Assembly (NCBI RefSeq): GCF_001905095.1
Contig: NZ_LWLS01000081.1
Location: 1 to 64,000, forward strand
DNA: 64,000 nucleotides
Direction: 5' to 3'
Origin: Micromonospora sp. CB01531
GTDB lineage: Bacteria; Actinomycetota; Actinomycetes; Mycobacteriales; Micromonosporaceae
Shown: in pieces, positions 43,201 to 52,223 of the stretch
Position numbering within the stretch: position 1 is the first letter of the stretch
How the letters are laid out: every line of letters begins with the position of its first letter
The notes under the pieces: model-generated
Told to the model about the DNA's origin: nothing
Database searches by the model: none
Seen by the model: the letters and a program-made list of their open reading frames with translations, nothing else
Program-made: the position numbers and the translations under genes

Positions 43201-44187
43201 ATGACCGCCCGGATCGTCCTGCTGGTCACCTCGCCCAGGCTCCCGGCCGGTCTGCTGACCGCGTCCGCCTGGGACGTCGTACGCTCCGCGCCGGTGCTGG
43301 CCGGCGCGGAGAGCGAGCTGACCAGGGCGGTCGGGGCGGCGGGCGCCGAGGTCACCGTCGTGACCGAGGGCGCCACCCAGGCTCTGCTCGACGCGGTGGC
43401 GGAGCACGGCACCGTGGTCTGGCTGGCCGGGCCGGCCGGCGACGAGGCGCTGGCCCGCGAACTGGGGCTGCGGCTGGCGCGCCAGCCGGGCCTGGCCGAG
43501 CTGGAGCTGCAGTACGGGTCCTGGGATCCGCCGGGCGCCCGGCTGCTCGACGCGGTCGAGGTGATGGACCGGCTCGCCTCCCCGGGCGGTGACCCGTGGA
43601 AGCGGGCGCAGACCCACCGCAGCCTCGCCGGCTTCCTGCTGGAGGAGTGCTACGAGGCGTACGACGCGATCAGCGCTGACGACACCGACGCGCTCCGCGA
43701 GGAGCTGGGCGACGTGCTGCTCCAGGTGCTGCTGCACGCCCGGCTCGCCGAGGAGCTGCCGGACGGGAAGCGCTGGACAGTCGACGACGTGGCCGGCGGC
43801 CTGGTCGACAAGATGGTCCGCCGCAACCCGCACGTCTTCTCCGGTGAGCAGGCCGGCTCGATCGAGGAGATCGAGGCGGCCTGGGAACGGATCAAGCGGG
43901 CCGAGAAGGCGCGCGCGTCGGTGCTGGACGGCATCGCGATGAGCCAACCGGCGCTCGCCCTGGCCGCGAAGATCCTGGACCGGGCCGGCCGGATCGGTCT
44001 CGCCGTGCCGCCACCGCTCGCCGACTCCCAGGTGGATCCCGAGGCCCGCCTCGGCGCCAGCCTCTTGGCCACGGTCGCCGCCGCCCGGCAGGCGGCCATC
44101 GACCCCGAGGCGGCTCTCCGCCGCACCACCCTGGCGTACGCCGACGCCGTCCGCGCCGCCGAGTCCACCCAGCGCGAGCCGAGTTGA
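43201..44187 (+). CDS. mazG: Nucleoside triphosphate pyrophosphohydrolase (MazG)
   Basis: ATG 43201, two bases after the previous stop, gives 328 residues. An N-terminal domain of about 110 residues (ARIVLLVTSPRLPAGLLTASA) resembles the region found before MazG in actinobacteria. The MazG core follows: WKRAQTHRSLAGFLLEECYEAYDAI with the EExxE metal site, ELGDVLLQVLLHARLAEE with ExxD, and DKMVRRNPHVFSGEQAGS. It hydrolyses NTPs and damaged nucleotides to monophosphates. The TGA stop lies inside a GATCAAG palindrome. Confidence 0.93.
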   Translation: MTARIVLLVTSPRLPAGLLTASAWDVVRSAPVLAGAESELTRAVGAAGAEVTVVTEGATQALLDAVAEHGTVVWLAGPAGDEALARELGLRLARQPGLAELELQYGSWDPPGARLLDAVEVMDRLASPGGDPWKRAQTHRSLAGFLLEECYEAYDAISADDTDALREELGDVLLQVLLHARLAEELPDGKRWTVDDVAGGLVDKMVRRNPHVFSGEQAGSIEEIEAAWERIKRAEKARASVLDGIAMSQPALALAAKILDRAGRIGLAVPPPLADSQVDPEARLGASLLATVAAARQAAIDPEAALRRTTLAYADAVRAAESTQREPS

Positions 44188-44243
44188 TCAAGAAGTTCGC
44201 GGCCGGAACGAGCGCTCCGACAGACGCAAACCTCTTGATCAAC
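44183..44243. repeat. GATCAAG-type palindrome, copy 3
   Basis: GTTGATCAAGAAGTTCGCG (44183-44201) pairs with CGCAAACCTCTTGATCAAC (44225-44243) at 17 of 19 positions. It supplies the mazG stop (TGA 44185-44187) and ends 34 bp before the next start. Confidence 0.85.
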
Positions 44244-44277
44244 GAGAACGTCGGCGAAGATCGGTAGGGTCGTCGGT

Positions 44278-45897
44278 ATGGAAGCGTTCGTGCCGCTGGC
44301 GGAGCAGATCGTCGAGGCGTTGCTGGAGAGCCGGCCGGGGCTGGCCACGTCGGCCGGGGACCACCGCTACGACGACCGGCTGCCCGACCTCTCCGCCGAC
44401 GCCCGAGCGGCCGACCAGGCGATGCTCCGGGACGCGGCCGACGCGCTCTCCGAGCTGGACCCGGACTCGCTGGACGTCGAGGAGCGGGTCGACCACGCGC
44501 TGCTCAGCAGCATGGTCGACCGGGAGCTGTTCGAGGCGACGGAGATCCGTGCGTACGAGTGGGACCCGCTGCGGCACAACCCGGGCCCGCTGCTGCACGC
44601 CCTGCTGGCCCGCCCGTTCGCGCCCGCCGAGGAGCGGCTGGCCTCGCTGGCCGGGCGGCTCGCGGCCGTACCCGATGCCCTGGCGACCGCGCGCGCGACG
44701 CTGCGCGACATGCCGCGGATCCACGCCGAGACGGCGGTCGGTCAGTTCACCGGCACGGCGGCGCTGATCCGCGACGAGCTGCCCGGGCTGCTGGCCGAGG
44801 CGCCGGCGATGTACGGCCGGGTGGAGCCGGCGGCCACCGCGGCGATTGCCGCGCTGGAGGAGTTCGTGGCCTGGCTGCGGATGGGCCTCTCCGCCGACGC
44901 GGGCCCGGGTCGTGACCCGCGGCTGGGCCGGCGGCGCTGGGAGGCCCGGCTCTGGCACACCCTCGACACCGAGCTGAGCGCCGCCGAGGTGCAGCGCCGC
45001 GCCTGGGACAACCTGGACCGGGTCACCGCGGAGATCCGCGAGGCGGCCGTCGAGCTGGTCGGTGGCCCGACCGACGACGAGACGGTACGCCGGGCCCTGA
45101 ACCTGCTCGCCGCGGAGCACCCCGACGACGCCACTATCGTGGACCTGGCCTCGGTCACGTTGGACGAGGCGACCGACTTCGTCCGCGCGCACGACCTGGT
45201 CACTCTGGTCGACGACCCGTGTGTGATCCAGGAGATGCCGGAGTTCGCCCGGGGTGTGGCGGTGGCCTACTGCGACTCGCCGGGCCCGCTGGAGACGGCG
45301 AACGTGCCGACGTTCTACTGCATCGCGCCCACCCCGGCGGACTGGTCGGCGCAGCGGGTCGAGTCGTTCTACCGCGAATACAACGACCACATGATCCGCA
45401 ACCTGACCGTGCATGAGGCGATGCCCGGGCACTTCCTCCAGCTCGCCCACGCCCGCCGGTACGCCGGCCCGACCCGGGTCCGGCCGCTCACCGAGTCGGG
45501 GGTGTTCGTCGAGGGCTGGGCGGTCTACACCGAGGAGCTGATGACCGGCCTGGGGTTCGGTGGGCTGCCGGTTCGCCTCCAGCAGCTCAAGATGCAGCTC
45601 CGGATGACCATCAACGCGCTGCTCGACCAGCTCGTGCACTGCGACGACCTGCCCGAGGCGGAGGCGATGGCGCTGATGACCGGGCGCGGCTTCCAGGAGG
45701 AGGGCGAGGCGGCCGGCAAGTGGCGGCGGGCGCTGCTCACCTCCACCCAGCTCTCGACCTATTTCGTGGGCTACAGCGAGCTGGCCGACATCGCCCGCTC
45801 GCGCCCGGAGGGGGTGTCGGTCCGCGAGTGGCACGACGCGATGCTCGCGCACGACTGCCCGCCGCCGCGGCACCTGCGTACCCTGCTGGGGATCTGA
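44278..45897 (+). CDS. DUF885 family protein (putative zinc peptidase)
   Basis: The 539-residue protein has the DUF885 fold with the metal-binding motif TVHEAMPGHFLQLAHARR (HExxxGH) near residue 380 and a second glutamate in GVFVEGWAVYTEELM near 410. The N-terminal 250 residues are all-helical. The family is related to M32/M3-like carboxypeptidases; members are mostly untested. No signal peptide, so cytosolic. It stands between mazG and nudC and is convergent with the latter by 18 bp; an actinobacterial insertion in the mazG-eno interval. Confidence 0.87.
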   Translation: MEAFVPLAEQIVEALLESRPGLATSAGDHRYDDRLPDLSADARAADQAMLRDAADALSELDPDSLDVEERVDHALLSSMVDRELFEATEIRAYEWDPLRHNPGPLLHALLARPFAPAEERLASLAGRLAAVPDALATARATLRDMPRIHAETAVGQFTGTAALIRDELPGLLAEAPAMYGRVEPAATAAIAALEEFVAWLRMGLSADAGPGRDPRLGRRRWEARLWHTLDTELSAAEVQRRAWDNLDRVTAEIREAAVELVGGPTDDETVRRALNLLAAEHPDDATIVDLASVTLDEATDFVRAHDLVTLVDDPCVIQEMPEFARGVAVAYCDSPGPLETANVPTFYCIAPTPADWSAQRVESFYREYNDHMIRNLTVHEAMPGHFLQLAHARRYAGPTRVRPLTESGVFVEGWAVYTEELMTGLGFGGLPVRLQQLKMQLRMTINALLDQLVHCDDLPEAEAMALMTGRGFQEEGEAAGKWRRALLTSTQLSTYFVGYSELADIARSRPEGVSVREWHDAMLAHDCPPPRHLRTLLGI

Positions 45898-45915
45898 CCG
45901 GCCGGGCGTGCGGGT

Positions 45916-46881
45916 TCAGGGCCGAGGGCGGGCGGCGGCCGCGTCGATCAGCCAGCGCGAGAGGGAGTACGCCGGTGGCAGCTCGGCCGGCAGCGTGTCC
46001 ACCGGGAACCAGCGGGCCTCGGTCAGCTCCTTCGCGTCGATCACCGGCTCGGCGTCCGGGCCGGTCACCGGGGTGGTGAAGCCGGCGAGCAGGGTGCCCG
46101 GCCCGGACATCGCCCAGGGCTGGCTGTCGACGTAGGACGGTCGCCCGATGCTGAGCCCGACCTCCTCGCCGACCTCGCGGTGCACGGCCGCCTCCAGCGA
46201 CTCGCCCGCCTCCACGAAGCCGGCCACCAGCGCCCACAGCTCCGTCGGCCCGTAGGCGTGCCGCACCAGCAGCAGCTCGTCGGGGCCGCCGGCCCGCCCG
46301 GGACGGGTGATCGCCACGAGCACCGCGACGGAGAGCGGCACGAACACCGTCAGGTCGCAGCCGGGGCAGCGGCGGGCGGTCTCGCCCGGCACGTCGGCCA
46401 GTTCCGTCCGGCACGCCCCGCACCACCGGTGCGTACGCCGCCAGGTGATCACGGCGAGGGCCCGTCCGGCCGGGGTGGCCAGCTGTTCCGGCAGTTCGGC
46501 GGCGATGCCCCGCCAGCCGCGCCAGCGGCCGGGCAGTGCCTCGGCGTCGGCCACCTCGGCCGCCCAGGCCGGCACGCCGTCGAGCGTCCCCACCGGCACC
46601 CAGTCGAGGCCGGTGGGCAGGTCACCGATCCGGAGGAACCCGTCCGGCCCGGTCAGCAGCCGGCGTCCGGTCACCGGCAACGCCAGGTCGCCGGGCGCCG
46701 GGGGTCGGGTCTGGTCGGCGCCCGGGACGAATCCACCCCCGCCGGCCCGGGCCCTGGTGGCCAGCGCGTCGGCGGCGGGTGCCGCGTCGCCGGATGCCGC
46801 AGGGGTGTCGATGCCGGCCGGCGCCTCGGTCCCGGCCCTGGATCCGGTCGCGGCAGCGGCTTCTTCGGGCCGCCCGGTCAC
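45916..46881 (-). CDS. nudC: NAD+ diphosphatase (NudC), RNA-decapping Nudix hydrolase
   Basis: The 321-residue protein has a low-complexity Ala/Gly lead (1-65), the NudC N-domain (about 65-165), a zinc ribbon (WCGACRTEL... CPGC) and the Nudix box GFVEAGESLEAAVHREVGEEVG, followed by the SQPWAMSG motif specific to the NADH pyrophosphatase branch. It hydrolyses NAD(H) and probably removes NAD caps from RNA. Start GTG 46881 overlaps the TGA of the upstream lipoprotein gene, so the two are coupled. Confidence 0.92.
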   Translation of the reverse strand: MTGRPEEAAAATGSRAGTEAPAGIDTPAASGDAAPAADALATRARAGGGGFVPGADQTRPPAPGDLALPVTGRRLLTGPDGFLRIGDLPTGLDWVPVGTLDGVPAWAAEVADAEALPGRWRGWRGIAAELPEQLATPAGRALAVITWRRTHRWCGACRTELADVPGETARRCPGCDLTVFVPLSVAVLVAITRPGRAGGPDELLLVRHAYGPTELWALVAGFVEAGESLEAAVHREVGEEVGLSIGRPSYVDSQPWAMSGPGTLLAGFTTPVTGPDAEPVIDAKELTEARWFPVDTLPAELPPAYSLSRWLIDAAAARPRP

Positions 46882-47573
46882 GAGGTCTCAGGGCGGCGGC
46901 GGTCCACCACGCCCGCGCCGGCCGGCACGTCGAAGCTGGCCGCCTCGACGGTGTCGGTGTAACGGCTCAGCGTGATCTCCGCCGGTTTGCCGTCGAGGGC
47001 GCCGGTGAAGCTGGCGAGCACCCCCTCGGTGGTGACGCAGGCGGTGAAGCGCTGGCCGGCGCGGGTGACGTCGACGCAGGTGGCGTGGCGGCCGGCCAGG
47101 GTGGTGTCGCTCTGCTCGATGGTCGCCTGGGTGTCCAGGGCCGCGTCGGTGAGCAGCCGGATCACCGCTGGCGGGGTGACCTGACCGTGCTGGCGGGCCT
47201 CGGTGTAGACGATCACCGACGGCTTGCCGGCGGTCAGCACCGGCGGCGACACCTCGCAGGAGGTACGCCTGCCGGCGGTCGCGCAGCGGGTCACCGCCTC
47301 CTGAGTCACCGTGATCTTGCCGTCCGGCCAGGTGTACGCCGAGCGGAGCGGCTTCGCGGTCTGGGCGATCGAGGCGGTGCGCCCGCCTGGGAGCTGGTAG
47401 TCGGCCGCCCAGGTCTGCTCCAGGGCCCGGTCCATCCGGGCGGCCAGGTCGTTGACGAGGTCGGCCCGCCCGAGCGCGACCCCGGCGTCGTCGAGGGTCT
47501 GACAGCCGGTGACCGTGAGCGACGCGATGATCGAGGCGGCGAGCGCGCGAAGAGTCGTCGAGGCGGCGGGCAT
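46878..47573 (-). CDS. Putative lipoprotein, unknown function
   Basis: ATG 47573 gives 231 residues; a longer frame runs into the eno promoter. The signal peptide (LRALAASIIASLTVTGC) is a lipobox. The mature part is a beta-rich, cysteine-containing domain (RCATAGRRTSCEV, ATCVDVTRAGQRFTACVTTEG) with pairs of cysteines that could make disulfides. It resembles secreted LpqN/LppP-like lipoproteins only in general terms. The stop overlaps nudC's start, the likely reason for their pairing. Confidence 0.75.
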   Translation of the reverse strand: MPAASTTLRALAASIIASLTVTGCQTLDDAGVALGRADLVNDLAARMDRALEQTWAADYQLPGGRTASIAQTAKPLRSAYTWPDGKITVTQEAVTRCATAGRRTSCEVSPPVLTAGKPSVIVYTEARQHGQVTPPAVIRLLTDAALDTQATIEQSDTTLAGRHATCVDVTRAGQRFTACVTTEGVLASFTGALDGKPAEITLSRYTDTVEAASFDVPAGAGVVDRRRPETS

Positions 47574-47805
47574 GGCGCCCAGCCTTGTCGATCGGGGCAA
47601 CCTCTCGCAAACCCGTTGCCGGTTGACGCCCGGGATTTCGGGAATGTCCGTCGTGGCGGGACCGCGGGGGTCGTCACTGAGCGTTGCGGTCCGCCGGGCC
47701 CCGGCGTGCGTACCTCGGGGGCCCGATACGCTGCGTTCAACACCTGCCTCAGCCGCACCGTCGCGGCCCATACCGGACCGGAACACACAAACGAGGAGCG
47801 ACTCA

Positions 47806-49089
47806 GTGGCAACCATCGAGGGAATCGTCGCCCGGGAGATCCTGGACTCGCGGGGCAACCCGACGGTCGAGGTCGAGGTCGGGCTCGACGACGGCACGAT
47901 CGCCCGCGCCGCGGTGCCGTCCGGCGCCTCCACCGGCGCGTTCGAGGCGATCGAGCTGCGCGACGGTGACAAGGACCGCTACCTGGGCAAGGGTGTCGAG
48001 AAGGCGGTCACCAACATCGAGGACAAGATCGTCGACGAGCTGATCGGGTACGAGGCCAGCGAGCAGCGGCTGATCGACCAGAAGATGCTCGACCTCGACG
48101 GCACCGACAACAAGGCCGAGCTGGGCGCGAACGCGATTCTCGGCGTCTCCCTGGCCGTGGCGAAGGCCGCCGCGGGCAGCGCCGAGCTGAGCCTCTTCCG
48201 CTATCTGGGCGGGCCGAACGCGCACCTGCTGCCGGTGCCGATGATGAACATCCTCAACGGCGGCGCGCACGCCGACTCGAACGTGGACATCCAGGAGTTC
48301 ATGATCGCGCCGATCGGCGCGCCCACCTTCCGCGACGCGTTGCGCTCCGGCGCCGAGGTCTACCACGCGCTGAAGTCGGTGCTGAAGAAGAAGGACCTGT
48401 CGACCGGCCTCGGCGACGAGGGCGGCTTCGCCCCGAACCTGCCGACCAACGCCGCCGCGCTGGACCTGATCGCCGAGGCGGTGGAGAAGGCCGGCTACCG
48501 GCTCGGCACCGACATCGTCTTCGCCCTCGACGTGGCCGCCACCGAGTTCTTCGACAACGGCACCTACACGTTTGAGGGGGCCAGCAAGAGCGCCGAGGAG
48601 ATGAGCAACTACTACACCAAGCTCGTCGGCGACTACCCGATCGTGTCCATCGAGGACCCGCTGTCGGAGGACGACTGGAGCGGCTGGGCCACCCTGACCG
48701 CGGCGCTCGGCGACCGGATCCAGATCGTCGGCGACGACCTCTTCGTCACCAACCCGCAGCGGATCGCCCGGGGCATCACCGAGAAGGCCGCCAACGCGGT
48801 GCTGGTGAAGGTCAACCAGATCGGCTCGCTCACCGAGACCCTGGACGCGGTGAACCTGGCCCACCGGGCCGGCTTCGCCTGCATGATGAGCCACCGCTCG
48901 GGCGAGACCGAGGACACCACCATCGCCGACCTGGCGGTCGCCACCGGCTGCGGCCAGATCAAGACCGGTGCCCCGGCCCGGTCCGACCGGGTCGCCAAGT
49001 ACAACCAGCTCCTGCGGATCGAGGAGGAGCTGGCCGACGCGGCGCGGTACGCCGGCGCCGGCGCGTTCCCGCGCTACCGTTCGGCCTGA
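47806..49089 (+). CDS. eno: Enolase
   Basis: GTG 47806, after GAGGAG at 47793, gives 427 residues. The enzyme interconverts 2-phosphoglycerate and PEP. Motifs: AREILDSRGNPTVEVEV, GANAILGVSLAVAKAAA, GGAHADSNVDIQEFM, GLGDEGGFAPN (with the catalytic glutamate), the metal ligands in FALDVAATEF, SIEDPLSEDDW and IVGDDLF, the catalytic lysine in VLVKVNQIG, and SHRSGETEDTTIADL. Length is standard. The leader from 47574 is divergent from the lipoprotein gene and carries its promoter. The following FtsB-like and DUF501 genes are the usual partners in actinobacteria. Confidence 0.98.
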   Translation: MATIEGIVAREILDSRGNPTVEVEVGLDDGTIARAAVPSGASTGAFEAIELRDGDKDRYLGKGVEKAVTNIEDKIVDELIGYEASEQRLIDQKMLDLDGTDNKAELGANAILGVSLAVAKAAAGSAELSLFRYLGGPNAHLLPVPMMNILNGGAHADSNVDIQEFMIAPIGAPTFRDALRSGAEVYHALKSVLKKKDLSTGLGDEGGFAPNLPTNAAALDLIAEAVEKAGYRLGTDIVFALDVAATEFFDNGTYTFEGASKSAEEMSNYYTKLVGDYPIVSIEDPLSEDDWSGWATLTAALGDRIQIVGDDLFVTNPQRIARGITEKAANAVLVKVNQIGSLTETLDAVNLAHRAGFACMMSHRSGETEDTTIADLAVATGCGQIKTGAPARSDRVAKYNQLLRIEEELADAARYAGAGAFPRYRSA

Positions 49090-49112
49090 GCGGAGAGCTC
49101 CGGGGGAGGGGT

Positions 49113-49748
49113 GTGACGATGCAGCAGCGCCGCACACCGGGTGGTCAACGTCCCGTCCGTCGGCCGGGTCAGACCGGCCGGCCAGGCGGTGCCCGGACGT
49201 CGGCCCGCGAGGGTGGCGTCCGCGCCGAGCCGCGGGCCGCCGGACGGTCGTCCGGCGGCGTCCGCGGCACCGATGGCGTTCGCTCCGCGAGCCGTCCCGC
49301 GGCGGCCCGACGTACGGCCGCCGGGGGCACCGTCAAGCGGCTCACCGCACCCCAACCCCGGCGCTTCACCGGGCGCGCCACCGTGCTCTTCGCGGTGCTG
49401 ATCGCGCTCGCCCTGGCGTACACCTATCCGGTCCGGGTCTACCTCGACCAGCAGGCCGACATCGAGCGGATGGAGGCGTCCCAGGTCGACCAGCGGAAGC
49501 GGATCGAGGACCTCACCGCCGAGGCGGCCAAGTGGAAGGACCCGGCGTACATCGAGACGCAGGCCCGGGAGCGCTTCTTCATGGGCCGGCCGGGGGAGAC
49601 CCTGCTGGTGGTGCTCTCCGACCCGGAGGGGGCCGCCCGGGACGCCGGCAAGGGTGCGAAGCCGGGGCCGCCGAAGCAGCCCGACGCCTGGTACGACACC
49701 CTGTGGTCCAGCGTGCAGGCGGCCAACGCCGAGCGCCCGACCAACTAG
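49113..49748 (+). CDS. FtsB/DivIC family cell division protein
   Basis: The 211-residue protein (GTG 49113, ATG 49119 alternative) has a long basic, disordered cytosolic N-terminus (about 1-85), one membrane helix (ATVLFAVLIALALAYTYPV) and an extracytoplasmic coiled coil (YLDQQADIERMEASQVDQRKRIEDL) ending in the septum-formation-initiator pattern WKDPAYIETQARERFFMGRPGE. It would join FtsQ/FtsL at the divisome. It lies just after eno, as in mycobacteria, where this protein is annotated as a DivIC-like septum protein. Confidence 0.9.
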   Translation: MTMQQRRTPGGQRPVRRPGQTGRPGGARTSAREGGVRAEPRAAGRSSGGVRGTDGVRSASRPAAARRTAAGGTVKRLTAPQPRRFTGRATVLFAVLIALALAYTYPVRVYLDQQADIERMEASQVDQRKRIEDLTAEAAKWKDPAYIETQARERFFMGRPGETLLVVLSDPEGAARDAGKGAKPGPPKQPDAWYDTLWSSVQAANAERPTN

Positions 49749-49757
49749 GCACCACCC

Positions 49758-49838
49758 CGAAAGGCGACACCGTGAGCGCGAGGAGCGAGCCGGTTCTGCG
49801 AGCCCCGCAGTCGCGAACGAAAGGCGACACCGTGAGCG
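49758..49838. repeat. 21-bp direct repeat with RTGAGCG element at the DUF501 start
   Basis: Identical 21-bp segments at 49758-49778 and 49818-49838 (GAAAGGCGACACCGTGAGCG within both), offset 60 bp. The segment between starts GTGAGCGCGAGGAGCGAGCC. Each copy contains a ribosome site plus GTG start. Confidence 0.85.
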
Positions 49839-50389
49839 TCGTACCACCGCAGGATCCGGCGGCGGATTCCGTACCCTCGCCCGAGCGGCAACCGGCCACC
49901 GAGGCCGACCTGGCCGCGGTGGCCGCGCAGCTCGGACGCCCGCCCCGCGGCACTCGGGCGGTGGCCCACCGCTGCCCGTGCGGCCTGCCCGACGTGGTCG
50001 AGACGACGCCACGGCTGGCCGACGGAACCCCCTTCCCGACGCTGTTCTACCTGACCTGCCCCCGGGCGACGGCCGTGTGCAGCCGGCTGGAGTCGGCTGG
50101 GCTGATGAAGGAGATGGCCGAGCGGCTGGCCGCCGACCCGGAGTTGGCCGCCCGCTACCGGGCCGCGCACGAGGACTACCTGGCCCGGCGGGAGGCGATC
50201 GGCCAGGTGCCAGAGATCGCCGGCATCTCGGCCGGCGGCATGCCCGGCCGGGTGAAGTGCCTGCACGTCCACCTCGGGCACGCGCTCGCCGCCGGGCCGG
50301 GGGTCAACCCGTTCGGCGACGAGACCCTCGCCCTGGTGGAGAAGTGGTGGGCGGCTGGTCCGTGCGTGGACGTCCCGGCGGCGGAGTGA
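49832..50389 (+). CDS. DUF501 domain-containing protein
   Basis: The preferred start is GTG 49832 (185 residues, VSVVPPQDPAADS...); GTG 49772 is in frame and would add 20 residues encoded by a duplicated start region (see the repeat 49758-49838). The DUF501 domain runs from about 25: HRCPCGLPDVVETTPRL, PFPTLFYLTCPRATAVCSRLE and GRVKCLHVHLGHALA, with conserved cysteine and histidine residues. The family is actinobacterial and uncharacterised and is always next to the FtsB-like and ppx genes. Confidence 0.87.
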   Translation: MSVVPPQDPAADSVPSPERQPATEADLAAVAAQLGRPPRGTRAVAHRCPCGLPDVVETTPRLADGTPFPTLFYLTCPRATAVCSRLESAGLMKEMAERLAADPELAARYRAAHEDYLARREAIGQVPEIAGISAGGMPGRVKCLHVHLGHALAAGPGVNPFGDETLALVEKWWAAGPCVDVPAAE

Positions 50390-50390
50390 G

Positions 50391-50900
50391 ATGAGGGCCG
50401 CCGACGAGATCGTGGTCCGCCGGGCCCGCACCTCCGACGTACGCGGCATCCGGCGGCTCGTCGACACCTACACCGACGACCGGCGGCTGCTCAGCAAGGC
50501 CACCGTCACCCTCTACGAGGACGTGCAGGAGTTCCGGGTGGCGGTGAGGGACGGCGCGGTGGTCGGCTGCGGCGCCCTGCACGTGATGTGGGAGGACCTG
50601 GCTGAGATCCGTACGGTGGCGGTCGACCCGACCTGCCGGGGCCGCAAGATCGGGCACCGGATCGTCGGCGAGCTGATCGACGCCGCCCGGGAGCTGGGGG
50701 TGGCCCGGATCTTCGTGCTGACCTTCGAGACCCGGTTCTTCGGTTCGTTCGGGTTCCAGGAGATCGACGGCGCGCCGGTGCCGCAGCCCGTCTACGAGCA
50801 ACTGCTCCGCTCCTACGACGAGGGCGTGGCCGAGTTCCTCGACCTGGAACGGGTCAAGCCGAACACCCTCGGCAACATCCGCATGCTGCTGCGCCTGTGA
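50391..50900 (+). CDS. Amino-acid N-acetyltransferase (ArgA-like GNAT)
   Basis: The 169-residue GNAT protein starts at ATG 50391, one base after the DUF501 stop. It resembles the short actinobacterial ArgA (Rv2747 type): VRRARTSDVRGIRRLVDTY, VVGCGALHVMWEDLAEIRTVAVDPTCRGRKIG with the acetyl-CoA loop, VFVLTF-like IFVLTFETRFFGSFGFQEI and FLDLERVKPNTLGNIRMLL. It would make N-acetylglutamate, the first step of arginine biosynthesis. The similarity is recalled by eye and not searched. It is linked to the DUF501 gene by spacing. Confidence 0.85.
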   Translation: MRAADEIVVRRARTSDVRGIRRLVDTYTDDRRLLSKATVTLYEDVQEFRVAVRDGAVVGCGALHVMWEDLAEIRTVAVDPTCRGRKIGHRIVGELIDAARELGVARIFVLTFETRFFGSFGFQEIDGAPVPQPVYEQLLRSYDEGVAEFLDLERVKPNTLGNIRMLLRL

Positions 50901-50933
50901 CGACCGCTTGACCGGTTGCGGCACGCTGTCCCG

Positions 50934-52223
50934 GTGCGGATCATGCGATGGGCCGGCCGCGTCGCGGCGGGCCTGGTCAGCCTCGCCGCCCTGCTCGGGG
51001 CGGTACGCCTCGTCGCGCCGGCCACCGCGCCCGGCCCGACCGGCGACGCACCCGGCGTGGCGAGGCAGCTCACCTTCCTCCGGCAGGCGCTGGACGGGGG
51101 CGCGGGCGACGACGCGCAGGCGCTCTTCCCGGAAGGCTGGTTCTTCGCCCACGTCCTCTACGGGCTGGCCCGGGTGGACAGCGGGTTGCGCGCGGCGCAC
51201 GGGGAGCGGGACACCGCGCTGCGGGAGGCCCGCTGGGCGCTGGAACGGCTGGAGTCGCCGGCCGGCCGGGCTCCGTTCAGCCCCGACCTCGCCCCGGCGT
51301 ACGGAGTCTTCTATCAGGGCTGGACGAACTGGCTGCGCGGCGGGGTGCTGGCGCTCCAGGCGCCGCAGCACCGTGACCCGGCCGAGGTTCGCCGTTTCGC
51401 CGGCGCCTCGGCCGCCCTCGCCGCCGCGTTCGACGCTTCGGCCTCGCCGTATCTGCCGGCGTACCCGGGGCAGGCGTGGCCGGTGGACTCGACCGTAGCG
51501 GTCGCCTCGCTCCGGCTGCACGACTCGCTGCTGCCGCCCCGTTTCGACCCGGCGGTTCGGCGCTGGCTGGACGGCGTACGCCAGCGGCTGGATCCCCGGA
51601 CCGGGCTGATGCCGCACCGCGTCGACCTCGCCACCGGCGCCCCGGCCGAGGTGGCCCGGGCCACCTCGCAGAGTCTCATCCACCGTTTCATCGGCGAGAT
51701 CGACCCGGCCTTCGCCCGCGCCCAGTACCTGCGCTTCCGCGAGCTGTACGTGGTGTCGCCGCTGAGCCTGGGCCCGGCCACGCGCGAGTACCCGCGTGGG
51801 ACGGACGGACCGGCCGACGTGGATTCCGGGCCGCTGCCGCTCGGGGTGAGCTTTTCGGCCACCGTCGTCACCCTTGGCGCGGCCCAGGTGCAGGGGGACG
51901 CGGCGCTGGCCAGCGCGCTGGCCAACTACGGCGAACTGGTCGGCCTGCCGGTGGACACCCCGCACACCAAGCGGTACGCCCTGGGCCTGCTGCCGGTCGG
52001 CGACGCCTTCCTGGCCTGGTCGAAGACCGCCCGTCCGTGGGTGTCGCCGGCGCCGGAACCGCCCCCGGCGACCGTCTCCGGGTGGTGGCGGCTCCCGCTG
52101 CTCAGCCTGCTGGCGCTGGTCGCCGCGCTGCCCTGGCTGCCCGAGCTGCTGCGGTGGCGCCGTCGCCGGCTGTCCGGCGCGCCCGCGAGGGCACGTCCGG
52201 CTGCCGTAGGGTTGCTGCCGTGA
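50934..52223 (+). CDS. Membrane-associated protein, unknown function
   Basis: The product (429 residues from GTG 50934; ATG 50943 is an alternative) has an N-terminal hydrophobic segment (VAAGLVSLAALLGAVRLVA), a large extracytoplasmic region rich in helices (about 40-365), and a second membrane helix near the C-terminus (LPLLSLLALVAALPWLPELL) with a basic tail. Motif-like pieces (EGWFFAHVLYGLARVDSGLR, TSQSLIHRFIGEIDPAF) recall (alpha/alpha)-barrel folds but I cannot name a family. Its stop overlaps the ppx start by GTGA. Confidence 0.75.
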   Translation: MRIMRWAGRVAAGLVSLAALLGAVRLVAPATAPGPTGDAPGVARQLTFLRQALDGGAGDDAQALFPEGWFFAHVLYGLARVDSGLRAAHGERDTALREARWALERLESPAGRAPFSPDLAPAYGVFYQGWTNWLRGGVLALQAPQHRDPAEVRRFAGASAALAAAFDASASPYLPAYPGQAWPVDSTVAVASLRLHDSLLPPRFDPAVRRWLDGVRQRLDPRTGLMPHRVDLATGAPAEVARATSQSLIHRFIGEIDPAFARAQYLRFRELYVVSPLSLGPATREYPRGTDGPADVDSGPLPLGVSFSATVVTLGAAQVQGDAALASALANYGELVGLPVDTPHTKRYALGLLPVGDAFLAWSKTARPWVSPAPEPPPATVSGWWRLPLLSLLALVAALPWLPELLRWRRRRLSGAPARARPAAVGLLP

